Positions 7,697-17,017 of a stretch of DNA of 64,000 nucleotides are shown piece after piece. The notes beneath the pieces are model-generated. The model had not been told where the DNA came from. It saw only the letters and a program-made list of their open reading frames with translations, and did no database searches. The position numbers and the translations under genes were made by a program. The number at the start of each line of letters is the position of its first letter. Within the stretch, counting starts at the first letter, position 1. Source of the DNA: Kribbella pittospori (lineage in GTDB: Bacteria > Actinomycetota > Actinomycetes > Propionibacteriales > Kribbellaceae); the NCBI RefSeq assembly GCF_004331465.1, contig NZ_SJKB01000001.1:558001-622000 (forward strand). Direction: 5' to 3'.

Positions 7697-9904
7697 GTGT
7701 CGGACCGAGAAGACCTGCGGGCGAACGAGCAAGCGGCTCTGCAGGAGGTGGAACAGACCAGCGCGGCGCTGCGCGAGCGGGCTCGTGCGACGCTCGGCGT
7801 CACCGGCGACGAGAACACGGAGAGCTTCCGGTCGCTGGTCCGCAAGCACAACCTGAGTTACTACCCGATGGTTGCCTTGGGCCTGTTGTTCGTCACCGGT
7901 GCTTTCCAGAGCTATGCGTTCACGGTCCTGACGCCCGAGATCAGCCGCACGCTCGGCATCTCGATCGCCGCCATCGTCGGAGCCCGCGCGTTGTACCAGT
8001 TGGCGATCGCGATCGCGCCGCTGCCGATCGCGCGGCTGTCCCAGGCTCGGGCGCAGCGCGCGATGCTCTGCATCGTCACCGGGATCGTGTGGAGTTCCAT
8101 CACACTGATGACCGGATTCGTCACCTCGCTGGTCGCGCTCATCGTCATTCTCTGTCTCGACGGTCTGGCCACCGGATCGGTCGCCGCGTTGCACGCGCCG
8201 CTCATCGCGGACAGCTATCCGCCGGCCGCACGGGTGCGCGCGCTGACGGCGTACACCGCGATCGGCACCTTCGGACAGGCGCTCGCGCCGCTGCTGGTCG
8301 GCATTCTCGCGTCCGTCGCCGGCCTGAGCTGGCGTGGCGTCTTCCTGGCTCTGGGACTCACCTCGCTCCTGCTGACGCTGTGTGCGATCAGGCTGCGTGA
8401 CCCGGGTTTCGGGAAGTGGGACTCCGAGCAGTTGCGTGCCAGCGTGCATGAGGAGCACGGCGAGTCGGCGGATTCGCTCGCGGCCAAGGACGTCGCTCTC
8501 GGGTTCTGGGAGATCTGCCGCCGGGTGATGCTCATTCCGACGAACCGGAGGGTCTTCGCCGGGTTCGCCGTGTACGGCGTACTCACCGTGCCGCTGGGCA
8601 CCTTCATCTCGGTCTTCCTCGACCAGCGGTGGAACCTCGGCCCGGGGGAGCGCGGCCTGTTCTTCTCGATCTTCTTCGGGATCGGCGTCCTCGCCCTGAT
8701 CGGGTACGGCGGCCGCGGCGAGAAGCAGTTCCGGTCCTCGCCGGCGCGGGTGCTGCGGGCTGCCGGTTTCCTCCTGGCGGGAGCGGTCGTCTTCATCGCG
8801 GTGGGCGGCGTGATGCCGGCCTTCGTGCCGATGCTGATCTGCTTCGGAGTCGCCGGTGCGTGCATCGGACTCCTGCAGCCGATGCTCGGCATCTCGATGC
8901 TGTCGATCGTACCGGCCCAGATGCGACCGCACGCCCAGGCACTGGCCGGGATCTTCGTCGCGATCGGCGGCTCGGCCGGCGCGCTGCTCCTCGGTGGCAT
9001 CGAGGAGCAGTACGGGATCGGCGGCACGATGGTCGCGATCGCCGTCCCCGGCGTGATCGGTGCCTTCATCATCGCCAGCGCGGGCACCTTCATCGAATCC
9101 GACCTCGACCGGATGATCGACGAGGTGGTCGAGGACGAGGAGATCCGCCGGGTCGAGCGGAGCGGGGGACGCCTGCCGTTGCTGGCCTGTCGCGGGATCA
9201 ACTTCTCGTACGGCCAGCTGCAGGTCCTCTTCGACACCGACTTCACCATCGACGACGGTGAGATGGTCGCGCTGCTCGGGGTCAACGGCGCCGGCAAGTC
9301 GACGCTGCTCAAGGTCATCTCCGGCATCGGCCTGCCGACCGCAGGCAGTGTGCGTTACCGAGGACAGGAGATCACCTATCTCGACGCCGAACGCCGGATG
9401 CGGCTGGGCATCACCCAGGTGCCCGGTGGCCGCGCGGTCTTCGGGCCGATGACCGTCGTCGAGAACCTGCGCAGCTACGGCTACACGATGGCCAAGCAGC
9501 GTGGTGCCGTCGAGAGCGCGATCGAGAGCTGCTTCGAGGCGTTCCCACGGCTGGCCGACCGTCGCAATTCGCTGGCCTCGACATTGTCCGGCGGCGAGCA
9601 GCAGATGCTCGGGCTCTCCAAGGCGTTGATGCTCCGTCCACGCCTGCTGCTGATCGACGAGCTCTCGCTCGGCCTGGCGCCGGTGATCGTCGGTCAACTC
9701 CTCGACATGGTGCGGCAGATCAACGCTGACGGCACGGCCGTGGTGCTGGTCGAGCAGTCGGTGAACATCGCGCTGAACCTGGTCGACCACGCGTACTTCA
9801 TGGAAAAGGGCGAGATGCGATTCGACGGCCGCGCTGACGAACTCCTGGCTCGCGACGACCTGCTGCGCGCGGTCTTCCTGCACGGTGCGGGAGCGGCGCG
9901 ATGA
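7697..9904 (+). CDS. MFS transporter fused to a LivF-type ABC ATPase
   Basis: 735 residues in two parts. Residues about 50-480 form a 12-helix major-facilitator-like permease split by a cytoplasmic loop near residues 235-280. Residues about 490-735 are a complete ATPase: Walker A GVNGAGKST near 528, signature LSGGEQQ near 630, Walker B LLLIDELSLGLAP near 651 and VLVEQS at the switch region, typical of LivF. Fusing a secondary carrier to an ABC nucleotide-binding domain is unusual. The next gene supplies LivH, LivM and LivG, so this protein probably contributes the second ATPase of that transporter and may tether an exporter or co-carrier to it. It starts with GTG and overlaps the next gene by four bases (ATGA). 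Confidence 0.88.
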   Translation: MSDREDLRANEQAALQEVEQTSAALRERARATLGVTGDENTESFRSLVRKHNLSYYPMVALGLLFVTGAFQSYAFTVLTPEISRTLGISIAAIVGARALYQLAIAIAPLPIARLSQARAQRAMLCIVTGIVWSSITLMTGFVTSLVALIVILCLDGLATGSVAALHAPLIADSYPPAARVRALTAYTAIGTFGQALAPLLVGILASVAGLSWRGVFLALGLTSLLLTLCAIRLRDPGFGKWDSEQLRASVHEEHGESADSLAAKDVALGFWEICRRVMLIPTNRRVFAGFAVYGVLTVPLGTFISVFLDQRWNLGPGERGLFFSIFFGIGVLALIGYGGRGEKQFRSSPARVLRAAGFLLAGAVVFIAVGGVMPAFVPMLICFGVAGACIGLLQPMLGISMLSIVPAQMRPHAQALAGIFVAIGGSAGALLLGGIEEQYGIGGTMVAIAVPGVIGAFIIASAGTFIESDLDRMIDEVVEDEEIRRVERSGGRLPLLACRGINFSYGQLQVLFDTDFTIDDGEMVALLGVNGAGKSTLLKVISGIGLPTAGSVRYRGQEITYLDAERRMRLGITQVPGGRAVFGPMTVVENLRSYGYTMAKQRGAVESAIESCFEAFPRLADRRNSLASTLSGGEQQMLGLSKALMLRPRLLLIDELSLGLAPVIVGQLLDMVRQINADGTAVVLVEQSVNIALNLVDHAYFMEKGEMRFDGRADELLARDDLLRAVFLHGAGAAR

Positions 9905-12825
9905 CCGCGGTCCTGCGGCGGACCCGCAAGCCGATCATCCAGCTGACCGCGTTCGTGGTCGGCGTCGTACTGACCAAGATCGTGACCGCCGTCCTCGACC
10001 GGCACGACGTCATCAAGGCGGAGACGCCGCTGCCGGTGATCATGCTCGGCACGATCGTTGGCCTGACCTACGGCCTGCTGGCGGTTGGCATCGTGCTGGT
10101 CTACCGGAGCAACCGGATCATCAACTTCGCGCATGGACAGATCGGGGCGTTCGGAGCGGCGTTCTTCGGCGTCGTCGCGATGAAATGGCATGTCCCGTAC
10201 TGGATCGCGTTCGTGATCGCGCTGCTCGCGTCCGCCGCGACCGCGGCCGCTGCTGAGACCGGCGTCGTACGGCGGTTGCGTAATGCACCGCGGATCGTGT
10301 CGATCGTCGCGACGCTGGGCGTCGGCCAGTTCCTGGTCATCTTCGCGGCGCTCATCAACTCCACGGCATCCGGACCGCTGTATCCGCAGCCGGAGTGGTT
10401 GCCGGTCTTCAACGTCGGCGCGCTGCATGTGACGGAGGCGTACTCCGGCATGCTGTTCCTGTCGCCCCTGTTCGTTCTCGCGATTGCGTTGTTCCTGAAG
10501 CGGTCGCGGTTCGGTCTCGCCATCCGCGCCGCGGCGGCCAACCCGGAAGCCGCGCGGATGTCCGGCATCTTCGCGAGCCGGATGTCGACCCTGGCGTGGG
10601 CGATCGCCGGCGCGTTGTCCGCCTTCACCGCGATCCTCACCGCCCCGACGCAGGGCTTCGCCAGTGCGGACAGTTTCGGTCCCGCGTTGCTGCTGCGTGC
10701 GCTGACCGCGGCTGTGATCGGCCGGATGCAGAGCCTGCCCATCGCGCTGGTCAGCGGTGTCGGTCTGGGCATCCTCGAGCAGTTGCTGCTGTGGAACTAC
10801 CCGCAGTCGGGTCTGGTCGAGGTGGTCATGTTCGTGATCATCCTGGTCGCGTTGCTGGTGCAGCGCCGGCGCGGTGGGCGCGACGAGGAGAAGGGCAGTT
10901 GGGCGGCCGTGCGCGGCCTGCGCCCGATCCCGGAGAAGCTGCAGAGCCTCTGGGCAGTGCGTGTGATGGGCCCGGCGTTCAGCATCCTGACGATCGTGGT
11001 GCTCGCGATCCTGCCGCTGTTCATCTCCAACGGCCTGTCGGTGACCTTCACCGGCATCCTCGCCTTCGCGATCGTCGGATTGTCGATCGGTGTCCTGACC
11101 GGTCTTGGTGGGCAGCTGACACTCGGCCAGTTCGCCGTCGCCGCGATCGGCGCGGTCATCTCGTTCAAGGTGGCGAACAGCACCGGCATCTTCCCGCTCG
11201 CGCTGCTCCTTGCCGGTCTCGGCGCGGGACTGGTCTCGGTGCTGATCGGTCTGCCCGCGCTACGCATCCGCGGCCTCATGCTCGCCGTCACCACGCTCGG
11301 GTTCGCGCTGGCCGCGCCGTTGTGGCTGCTCACGCAGCCGTGGATGCTCGGCGACGGTCAGGATCCGGGGAAGCCGTCCGGGTGGCCGATCGGTGCGCTC
11401 GACACCGGCCGCTCGTACTACTACTTCGCGCTGGCGCTGTTCGTGCTTGCCCTGGTGGTGGCGCGGAACATCCGTCGCAGCGGATTCAGCCGCCTGCTCG
11501 TCGCGATCCGCGACAACGAGGAGAATGCGCGGGCGTTCGCCGTACGGGCGAGTCTGGTCAAACTGCAGGGGTATCTGATCGGCGGGTTCATCGCCGGTAT
11601 CGGCGGTGCGACGTACGCGCACTCGTTGTCGACCATCAGCGCCGGGACATTCCCGACCTCGGCGAGTATCGACGTCGTCGTCATGACTGTGCTCGGTGGC
11701 GTCTCGGTGCTGATCGGGCCGGTGCTCGGGGCGATCTGGGTGCTCGGCTTTCCGTTGCTTGACATCGGCAACATCGGACTGGCCGCGACGAAGTTCGGCG
11801 TGCTGCTGCTGATCCTGTGGAAGCCGGGCGGCCTGATCCAGGTCGTCGCGCCGCTCCGGGACCGGATCGTGAAGTTCATCGCCCGCCGCCACGGCATCGA
11901 TCCCGAGCCGTTGTACGCCGGTGAGGACACAACCGACGGTACGGCGACGGCGCGGGGCGTCCGGGTCAGCGACCTGCGGGTCGGCGAACCGCGCACCGAG
12001 ATCGCCGAACGCCCTGAGACGGGTGCGGTACTGCTCGAGGCGCGCGATCTGCGCAAGAGCTTCGGCGGCGTCCACGCGGTCCGCGGGGTGTCGTTCGACG
12101 TACGGGCCGGCGAGACGGTCGGACTGCTCGGACCGAACGGTGCCGGCAAGACGACGACGTTCGAGCTGCTCGGAGGCTTCACCAGACCGGACACCGGACA
12201 GGTGATCTTCAACGGTGAGGACATCAGCAAGGTCGGCCCGGAGGGACGCGCACGGCGGGGCTTGATCCGATCGTTCCAGGATGCCGCGCTGTTCCCGACG
12301 ATGACCGTGAAAGAGACAGTCATGCTCTCGCTCGAGCGAGTGCGGCCGACGGGCTTCGTGACGTCGACGCTCGGGGTGACTCTCGGCGAACGGAAGAAGG
12401 CGGGCCAGGCGCGTGCGCTGATCTCGGCGATGGGTCTGGATCGCTACCGGGACAAGTCGATCCAGGAGCTGTCGACCGGCACCCGCCGCATCACCGAGAT
12501 CGCTTGTCTGGTGGCGCTGCAGCCGATCTGCCTGTTGCTTGACGAGCCGTCCAGCGGCGTCGCTCAACGCGAGACCGAGGCGCTCGGGCCGCTCCTCGTC
12601 GACCTGAAGAAGGAGCTCGACCTGACGCTCGTCGTCATCGAGCACGACATCCCGCTGATCATGGGGATCTCGGATCGCATCATCGCGATGGCCGACGGCC
12701 ACCTGATCGCCGAAGGCACGCCGGACGAGGTGCGGACCGACCCGCTGGTCGTCGACGCGTACCTGGGCGGCAGCATCGAAGCGATCGAGCGCTCCGATGC
12801 CGGCCTGGCCGTGGCCGAACGATGA
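9901..12825 (+). CDS. LivH-LivM-LivG fusion, branched-chain amino acid type ABC transporter
   Basis: 974 residues combining three normally separate subunits. LivH-like permease spans about 35-325, LivM-like permease about 355-640, and LivG-like ATPase about 690-974 after a hydrophilic linker. The ATPase has Walker A GPNGAGKTT near 744, Walker B LLLDEPSSG near 878 and an intact H-loop in VVIEHDIPL. Its signature is LSTGTRR near 857 instead of the usual LSYGQQR, so one of the two ATP sites may be degenerate. With the LivF domain of the preceding gene and the binding protein at 14382, this makes a complete HAAT-family importer, for which amino acids, amides or small acyl compounds are typical substrates. 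Confidence 0.9.
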   Translation: MTAVLRRTRKPIIQLTAFVVGVVLTKIVTAVLDRHDVIKAETPLPVIMLGTIVGLTYGLLAVGIVLVYRSNRIINFAHGQIGAFGAAFFGVVAMKWHVPYWIAFVIALLASAATAAAAETGVVRRLRNAPRIVSIVATLGVGQFLVIFAALINSTASGPLYPQPEWLPVFNVGALHVTEAYSGMLFLSPLFVLAIALFLKRSRFGLAIRAAAANPEAARMSGIFASRMSTLAWAIAGALSAFTAILTAPTQGFASADSFGPALLLRALTAAVIGRMQSLPIALVSGVGLGILEQLLLWNYPQSGLVEVVMFVIILVALLVQRRRGGRDEEKGSWAAVRGLRPIPEKLQSLWAVRVMGPAFSILTIVVLAILPLFISNGLSVTFTGILAFAIVGLSIGVLTGLGGQLTLGQFAVAAIGAVISFKVANSTGIFPLALLLAGLGAGLVSVLIGLPALRIRGLMLAVTTLGFALAAPLWLLTQPWMLGDGQDPGKPSGWPIGALDTGRSYYYFALALFVLALVVARNIRRSGFSRLLVAIRDNEENARAFAVRASLVKLQGYLIGGFIAGIGGATYAHSLSTISAGTFPTSASIDVVVMTVLGGVSVLIGPVLGAIWVLGFPLLDIGNIGLAATKFGVLLLILWKPGGLIQVVAPLRDRIVKFIARRHGIDPEPLYAGEDTTDGTATARGVRVSDLRVGEPRTEIAERPETGAVLLEARDLRKSFGGVHAVRGVSFDVRAGETVGLLGPNGAGKTTTFELLGGFTRPDTGQVIFNGEDISKVGPEGRARRGLIRSFQDAALFPTMTVKETVMLSLERVRPTGFVTSTLGVTLGERKKAGQARALISAMGLDRYRDKSIQELSTGTRRITEIACLVALQPICLLLDEPSSGVAQRETEALGPLLVDLKKELDLTLVVIEHDIPLIMGISDRIIAMADGHLIAEGTPDEVRTDPLVVDAYLGGSIEAIERSDAGLAVAER

Positions 12826-12837
12826 AGACCGGTCGGC

Positions 12838-13686
12838 CTACTCGGGCTGGGCCGGGGTCTGGGGGACCGCGTCGAGCAGCGCTTCCATCCGGGCCCGGAT
12901 CGGTACGGCGTTGTCGGGGGCCGTGAGGATGTACGGCCGGTTCTCGATCATCGCCTCGACGACGAGTTCGCCAACAACCGCAGGCGAAACGCCATGATCA
13001 CGCACCAGCTTCTGAGCCGCCTCCAGGATGGTGTTGATCTTGGCCGAGCGCTGCGGTGCCTCCGCGGGCCGGAAGCGTTGGGTGTTCTCCACCATGTCGG
13101 TGGCCACCGGTCCGGGACACAGGACGCTCACACCGATCCCGTGATGCGCCAGCTCCACTCGCAGGGATTCGCTCAGGCCGACAACGGCGTACTTCGACGC
13201 ATGGTAAAGGAATCCGGACTTGTAGAGCAGCGACTGCCCGTCGACGAAGAGCCCTGCGGCTGAAGCGGTGTTGACGATGTGGCCACCCAGTCCGCGCTCG
13301 ATCATGCGCGGCACAAACGCCTGGAGGCCGTTGTAGACACCACCCGCGTTGACCCCCATGACGTAGTCCCACAAGGTGTGGTCCATCCGCGACGGCGCGA
13401 CGGAGTCGATCACGCCGGCGTTGTTGACCACGATGCTCACAGGGCCCAGCTCTGCTTCGACCGCGTCCGCGATCTCGGCGTACCGCTGCCGATCGCGGAC
13501 GTCGAGCAAGTAGGAACGGGCGGTCGTCACTGCGGAGAGCTCGGCATCGGCTGCGTGCAAAGCCGATTCGTCGAGGTCGGCCACCGCGACGGACACACCC
13601 CGGCCGGCGAGCGAGCGCGCGATCGCGAGCCCGATGCCGCGCGCGCCTCCGGTGATGAAGGCCGTACGGCCTGCGAGGGAATCCAT
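12838..13686 (-). CDS. SDR family oxidoreductase
   Basis: 282 residues. TGGARGIG (12-19), NNAG near 88, catalytic S142 and the YHASK motif with Y161 and K165 define a classical SDR. The long C-terminal extension (about 195-282) resembles SDRs acting on bulky alcohols. It is divergent from the lipoprotein/binding-protein operon and shares regulatory element B with it, so it is probably co-regulated and may supply a 3-hydroxyacyl or alcohol oxidation step. The start is supported by GAGGAG six bases upstream. It converges with the transporter fusion, with a gap of 12 bases. Confidence 0.85.
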   Translation of the reverse strand: MDSLAGRTAFITGGARGIGLAIARSLAGRGVSVAVADLDESALHAADAELSAVTTARSYLLDVRDRQRYAEIADAVEAELGPVSIVVNNAGVIDSVAPSRMDHTLWDYVMGVNAGGVYNGLQAFVPRMIERGLGGHIVNTASAAGLFVDGQSLLYKSGFLYHASKYAVVGLSESLRVELAHHGIGVSVLCPGPVATDMVENTQRFRPAEAPQRSAKINTILEAAQKLVRDHGVSPAVVGELVVEAMIENRPYILTAPDNAVPIRARMEALLDAVPQTPAQPE

Positions 13687-13736
13687 GGTGTCTCCTCACT
13701 CGGAGCTGCCGGCTTCGCAGATTTGCCCGCCAAAGC

Positions 13737-13781
13737 CTTGCGCTCACCCTAGGCGTATCAGCATAGTGTATGGGCATACGT
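13737..13781. promoter_or_regulatory. Promoter/operator element B, predicted TetR regulon
   Basis: The core ATAGTGTATGGGCATACGT lies at 13763-13781 with a clean dyad GTATG-GG-CATAC (13768-13779). GGCGTA at 13752 is again exactly five bases ahead of the core. CTTGCG at 13737 could be a -35. The core reads as TAGTGT in the plus direction and TACACT in the minus direction, so it could cover -10 regions for both the binding-protein operon and the divergent SDR. Confidence 0.68.
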
Positions 13782-13815
13782 CATAGCCCGTCCTTGACAG
13801 GAAGGAGTTCCGCCG

Positions 13816-14343
13816 ATGAGGACTGTTGCTGCTGTCACCGGATCTCTGCTGGTCCTCGTGCTCGCCCTCAGTGGGTGTGGGAACTCCGATGAGACCGCGA
13901 AGGGCACGCCGTCCGCGAACGTCGAGGACAAGAGCGCCGGCGCCGCTGCCTGCAAGCTGCTCACACCTGGTGGCCTCGAGCAACAGTTCGGAGTGTCCTT
14001 CGGTGACGGTGTTCCGAGCCACCAGGAGGAGACCGGGTCCGACCAGTGCGTCTGGACAAGCTCGGGTGGCGTGTCGACGACGACGTTCTCACTCACCGTG
14101 TTGCGCCAGGACGGGCTGCGCGGCGACCTCAAGTCCAGCGGGATGACGCTGGCACAGCTGTTCCAGCAGACCAAGGGTGCGTACCCGAAGGCCAAGGCGA
14201 TCGACCTCGGCGACCAGGCGTACATCGCGGCTCGCGAAGTACAGGTACTGGCGGGCGACACCTGGTACTCGTTCTCGTTCCACGGCCCGGATGACACCGG
14301 GGTCGACGGACTGAAGGCAGTGGCCGCTCAAGTGGTCGGCTGA
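13816..14343 (+). CDS. DUF3558-like lipoprotein
   Basis: 175 residues with a signal peptide ending in the lipobox LALSGC. The mature part has the pattern of actinobacterial DUF3558 lipoproteins: CKLLTPGGLEQQFG, DQCVWTSSGG and GDQAYIAA, with two conserved Cys that could form a disulfide. These are cell-surface proteins without assigned activity. It heads the operon for the solute-binding protein and hydrolases, 38 bases before the binding-protein gene. AAGGAG precedes the ATG by about eight bases. Confidence 0.75.
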   Translation: MRTVAAVTGSLLVLVLALSGCGNSDETAKGTPSANVEDKSAGAAACKLLTPGGLEQQFGVSFGDGVPSHQEETGSDQCVWTSSGGVSTTTFSLTVLRQDGLRGDLKSSGMTLAQLFQQTKGAYPKAKAIDLGDQAYIAAREVQVLAGDTWYSFSFHGPDDTGVDGLKAVAAQVVG

Positions 14344-14381
14344 CCGTGCACACCTCGGGGAGACGAAAGGAGTCAGGATCG

Positions 14382-15725
14382 ATGATGCGTATTCGGAGCG
14401 CCGTTGTGGCGGTGTCCTGCGCGGTTGCCCTCGTCGCTTGCGGCGTGCAAGGCGGTAGTGGTGGTGGTACGGCGGTCAAGGGCAACGGCACGGAGTTCAA
14501 GCCGTCGACGTCCGGGCCGATCAAGGTCGGGGTGTTGATCACCGACACCCGGGCCGAGGCCGAGCGGAACGGTGTCAGCGTCGTGAGCCCGTACAAGGCC
14601 GCGGCTCATGCGATGATCCAGTCCGTCAACGCAGCCGGCGGCGTCGCGGAGCGGAAGCTGGAGGTCGTCAACGAGACGATCGACTTCTCCACTCCGAACT
14701 TCGACTCGGCGTTCGAGGCGATCTGTCAGCGGTTCACCAAGGACAAGCAGGTCCAGGCCGTGGTGTACGACGGCCTCATCTACAACCAGGCCTTCAACAA
14801 GTGCCTGATGACCGCCGGCGTTCCGATCCTGTACATGGGGCAGAACGGGTCGCCGATCGGCGACGACACCGATCTCAAGGACAACCCTGGCGTCATCGCG
14901 GTGAACGCGGTGAGCATCGATCGCCGGGTCAAGAGCATCATGACCAAGGCCGTCGAGGCGAAGTTCCTTGCCTCCGGCAGCAAGCTCGGCGTCGTCATCG
15001 AGGACTGCCCGTACAACGAGCGCGCCTATGAGAACACGCTGAAGCCGCTCGCCGACAAGGCCGGCGTCGAACTCGTGAAGTCGGACATCAAGTGCGCCCA
15101 CGGGTACGCCGACAACGGCCCGAACCTGGCCCAGGTCCAGTCCCTCGCGCTCAAGTTCAAATCCCAGGCCGTGGACAGCGTGATGATCATGACGCTGTAC
15201 GAGAACGGGATCATCTACTACTTCGCCCAGGGCGCCCACGCGCAGAACTGGTCGCCGCAGTACCTGCTCTTCCACCCGCAGGGCATGGCCGACGTGATGA
15301 AGCTCTACCCGCCGGACCAGTTGACGAAGATGCGCGGTTTCGGCGGCATGCCCGACCAGGACGTCACCCAGCCGCCGGCGCCACCGGCCGAGCAGGCCAA
15401 GGTGCGCAAGACCTGTATCGACAATGCCCGCAGCAACGGTGTGCCGGTCCAGAAGATCACCGACCAGATCGTCATCTACCAGGCCTGCGACGTGGTGCGG
15501 CTGCTGCAGCAGGGCCTGGCCAACAGCGGCGGCCTGGGAGGGATCGACAAGCTCGTGCCCGGGATCGAGAAGATCGGAACGGGTTTCGTCAGCGCCCTCA
15601 CGCTGGACGGCGCGACCAAGTTCGGGCCCGACCGGCACGACGGTATGGAGAAGACGGCCGCGTCCAGCTTCGACCCGGGCTGCAAGTGCTTCACCTACAA
15701 GACCTCGCCCGCGCCGGTCGGATAG
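14382..15725 (+). CDS. ABC transporter substrate-binding lipoprotein, LivJ type
   Basis: 447 residues. A lipoprotein signal ends ALVAC. The mature protein begins IKVGVLITDTRAEAE and has the two-lobe type I periplasmic-binding fold (Peripla_BP_6), with segments such as IQSVNAAGGVAERKLEVV and VVYDGLIYNQAF. It would deliver ligand to the LivH/M/G and LivF fusion proteins. Four or more Cys in the second half (for example DCPYNE, CIDNA, CDVV, CKCFTY) suggest disulfides, unusual for LivJ. Two adjacent ATGs at 14382 and 14385 follow AAAGGAG, and either may be used. Confidence 0.88.
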   Translation: MMRIRSAVVAVSCAVALVACGVQGGSGGGTAVKGNGTEFKPSTSGPIKVGVLITDTRAEAERNGVSVVSPYKAAAHAMIQSVNAAGGVAERKLEVVNETIDFSTPNFDSAFEAICQRFTKDKQVQAVVYDGLIYNQAFNKCLMTAGVPILYMGQNGSPIGDDTDLKDNPGVIAVNAVSIDRRVKSIMTKAVEAKFLASGSKLGVVIEDCPYNERAYENTLKPLADKAGVELVKSDIKCAHGYADNGPNLAQVQSLALKFKSQAVDSVMIMTLYENGIIYYFAQGAHAQNWSPQYLLFHPQGMADVMKLYPPDQLTKMRGFGGMPDQDVTQPPAPPAEQAKVRKTCIDNARSNGVPVQKITDQIVIYQACDVVRLLQQGLANSGGLGGIDKLVPGIEKIGTGFVSALTLDGATKFGPDRHDGMEKTAASSFDPGCKCFTYKTSPAPVG

Positions 15726-15762
15726 CGACCACCACCACCTTCGAGAGGGGCCGTACAGCATC

Positions 15763-17004
15763 ATGACCACAACGAGCGAGCCTGCGGTGCACGGACACGT
15801 CGAGGACGGTTGGGGGAAGGTCGCCGACCAGTTCCGGGCGAACTTCGAGGGAAATCCCGGCGAGGTCGGCGCAGCGTGCTGCGTGTACGTCGGTGGCCGT
15901 CCCGTCGTCGATCTCTGGGGCGGACTGGCCGACAGCGAGACCAATCGGCCGTGGCAAGAGGACACCATCGCCATCGTCGCCTCCACGACGAAGGGTGCGA
16001 CCGCGATCTGCGCGCACCTGCTGGCCCAGCGCGGCGAGCTGGACCTCGACGCCCCGGTGGTCGACTACTGGCCCGAGTTCGGTGCAGGAGGCAAGGACAA
16101 GATCCCGGTGCGGCTGCTGCTGTCGCACCAGTCCGGCCTGCCGGTCGTCGACGGTCCACTGACGCTGGAGCAGGCGTACGCCTGGGACCCGGTGATCCGT
16201 GCGATCGAGGCCCAGAAGCCGGAGTGGGAGCCGGGTACCGAGCACGTCTACCACAGCATCACCTTCGGGTACCTGGTCGGCGAGCTCGTCCGCCGGGTCT
16301 CCGGCAAGTCACTCGGCACCTTCTTCGCCGACGAGGTGGCCGGCCCGCTCGGGCTGAATGCCTGGATCGGGTTGCCCGAGGAACAGGAAGAGAAGGTGGC
16401 GCGGATCGAGTACGCCGCTCCACTCAGCCTGGAGGAGATGACCGCCGGGATGATCGAGACCACCGGCCTCGATCCCGACACGGTGACCCGGTGGATCCAG
16501 GCCGTCTGGGGCGAAGGCTCGATCCAAGCCCGGGCCGGCTCGCTCGGCGGCGCGTTCAACGTGACGTCCGATCTCAACGCTCAGCGTGCCTATCGAGCGG
16601 CCGAGATCCCGGCCGGGAACATGTTGACCGACGCGCGCTCGCTGGCCCGGATGTACGCCGCCACGGTCAGCGACGTGGACGGCGTACGACTGCTCGATCC
16701 GGCCACGATCAAGCGGGCGACCGAGATCCAGACCGATAAGACCCGGATGCACGGCCTGCCCGCGGACCTGGACCTCCCGGCCGACCGCTCGTTCAACATG
16801 TCGCTCGGGTTCTGGCGGGCCTGCCCGCCGCTACCGATGGCCGGGCCGAAGTCGTTCGGCCACCCGGGCTCGGGTGGGTCGGTCGCCTTCGGCGAGCCAG
16901 ATGCCGAGGTCGGCTTCGGCTACGTCATGAACCTCTGGTCCTTCCGGACCGGCGAACCGCGGGCGTCGAGCCTGGCCGCGGCGGTCCGGTCCTGCCTCGG
17001 ATGA
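15763..17004 (+). CDS. Serine hydrolase, beta-lactamase/esterase family VIII type
   Basis: 413 residues with a penicillin-binding/class C beta-lactamase fold. SxxK is S74-T-T-K77, and the Tyr motif is Y163-H-S in place of YxN. The third motif is HPGSGG in place of KTG, as in esterase EstB-like and LACTB-like hydrolases. No signal peptide is visible, so it probably acts in the cytoplasm on imported esters or amides. It follows the binding-protein gene by 37 bases and precedes a second hydrolase of the same fold by 13 bases. True beta-lactam hydrolysis is unlikely without the KTG motif. Confidence 0.83.
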   Translation: MTTTSEPAVHGHVEDGWGKVADQFRANFEGNPGEVGAACCVYVGGRPVVDLWGGLADSETNRPWQEDTIAIVASTTKGATAICAHLLAQRGELDLDAPVVDYWPEFGAGGKDKIPVRLLLSHQSGLPVVDGPLTLEQAYAWDPVIRAIEAQKPEWEPGTEHVYHSITFGYLVGELVRRVSGKSLGTFFADEVAGPLGLNAWIGLPEEQEEKVARIEYAAPLSLEEMTAGMIETTGLDPDTVTRWIQAVWGEGSIQARAGSLGGAFNVTSDLNAQRAYRAAEIPAGNMLTDARSLARMYAATVSDVDGVRLLDPATIKRATEIQTDKTRMHGLPADLDLPADRSFNMSLGFWRACPPLPMAGPKSFGHPGSGGSVAFGEPDAEVGFGYVMNLWSFRTGEPRASSLAAAVRSCLG

Positions 17005-17017
17005 CGGGAGACCTCGG

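Noticed and set aside
7619..9883. A 754-codon open frame on the minus strand under the MFS-LivF fusion
   Set aside because: It lies antisense to a gene with clear motifs. Its Arg/Asp/Gln-rich sequence is a by-product of GC-rich codons and matches no family.
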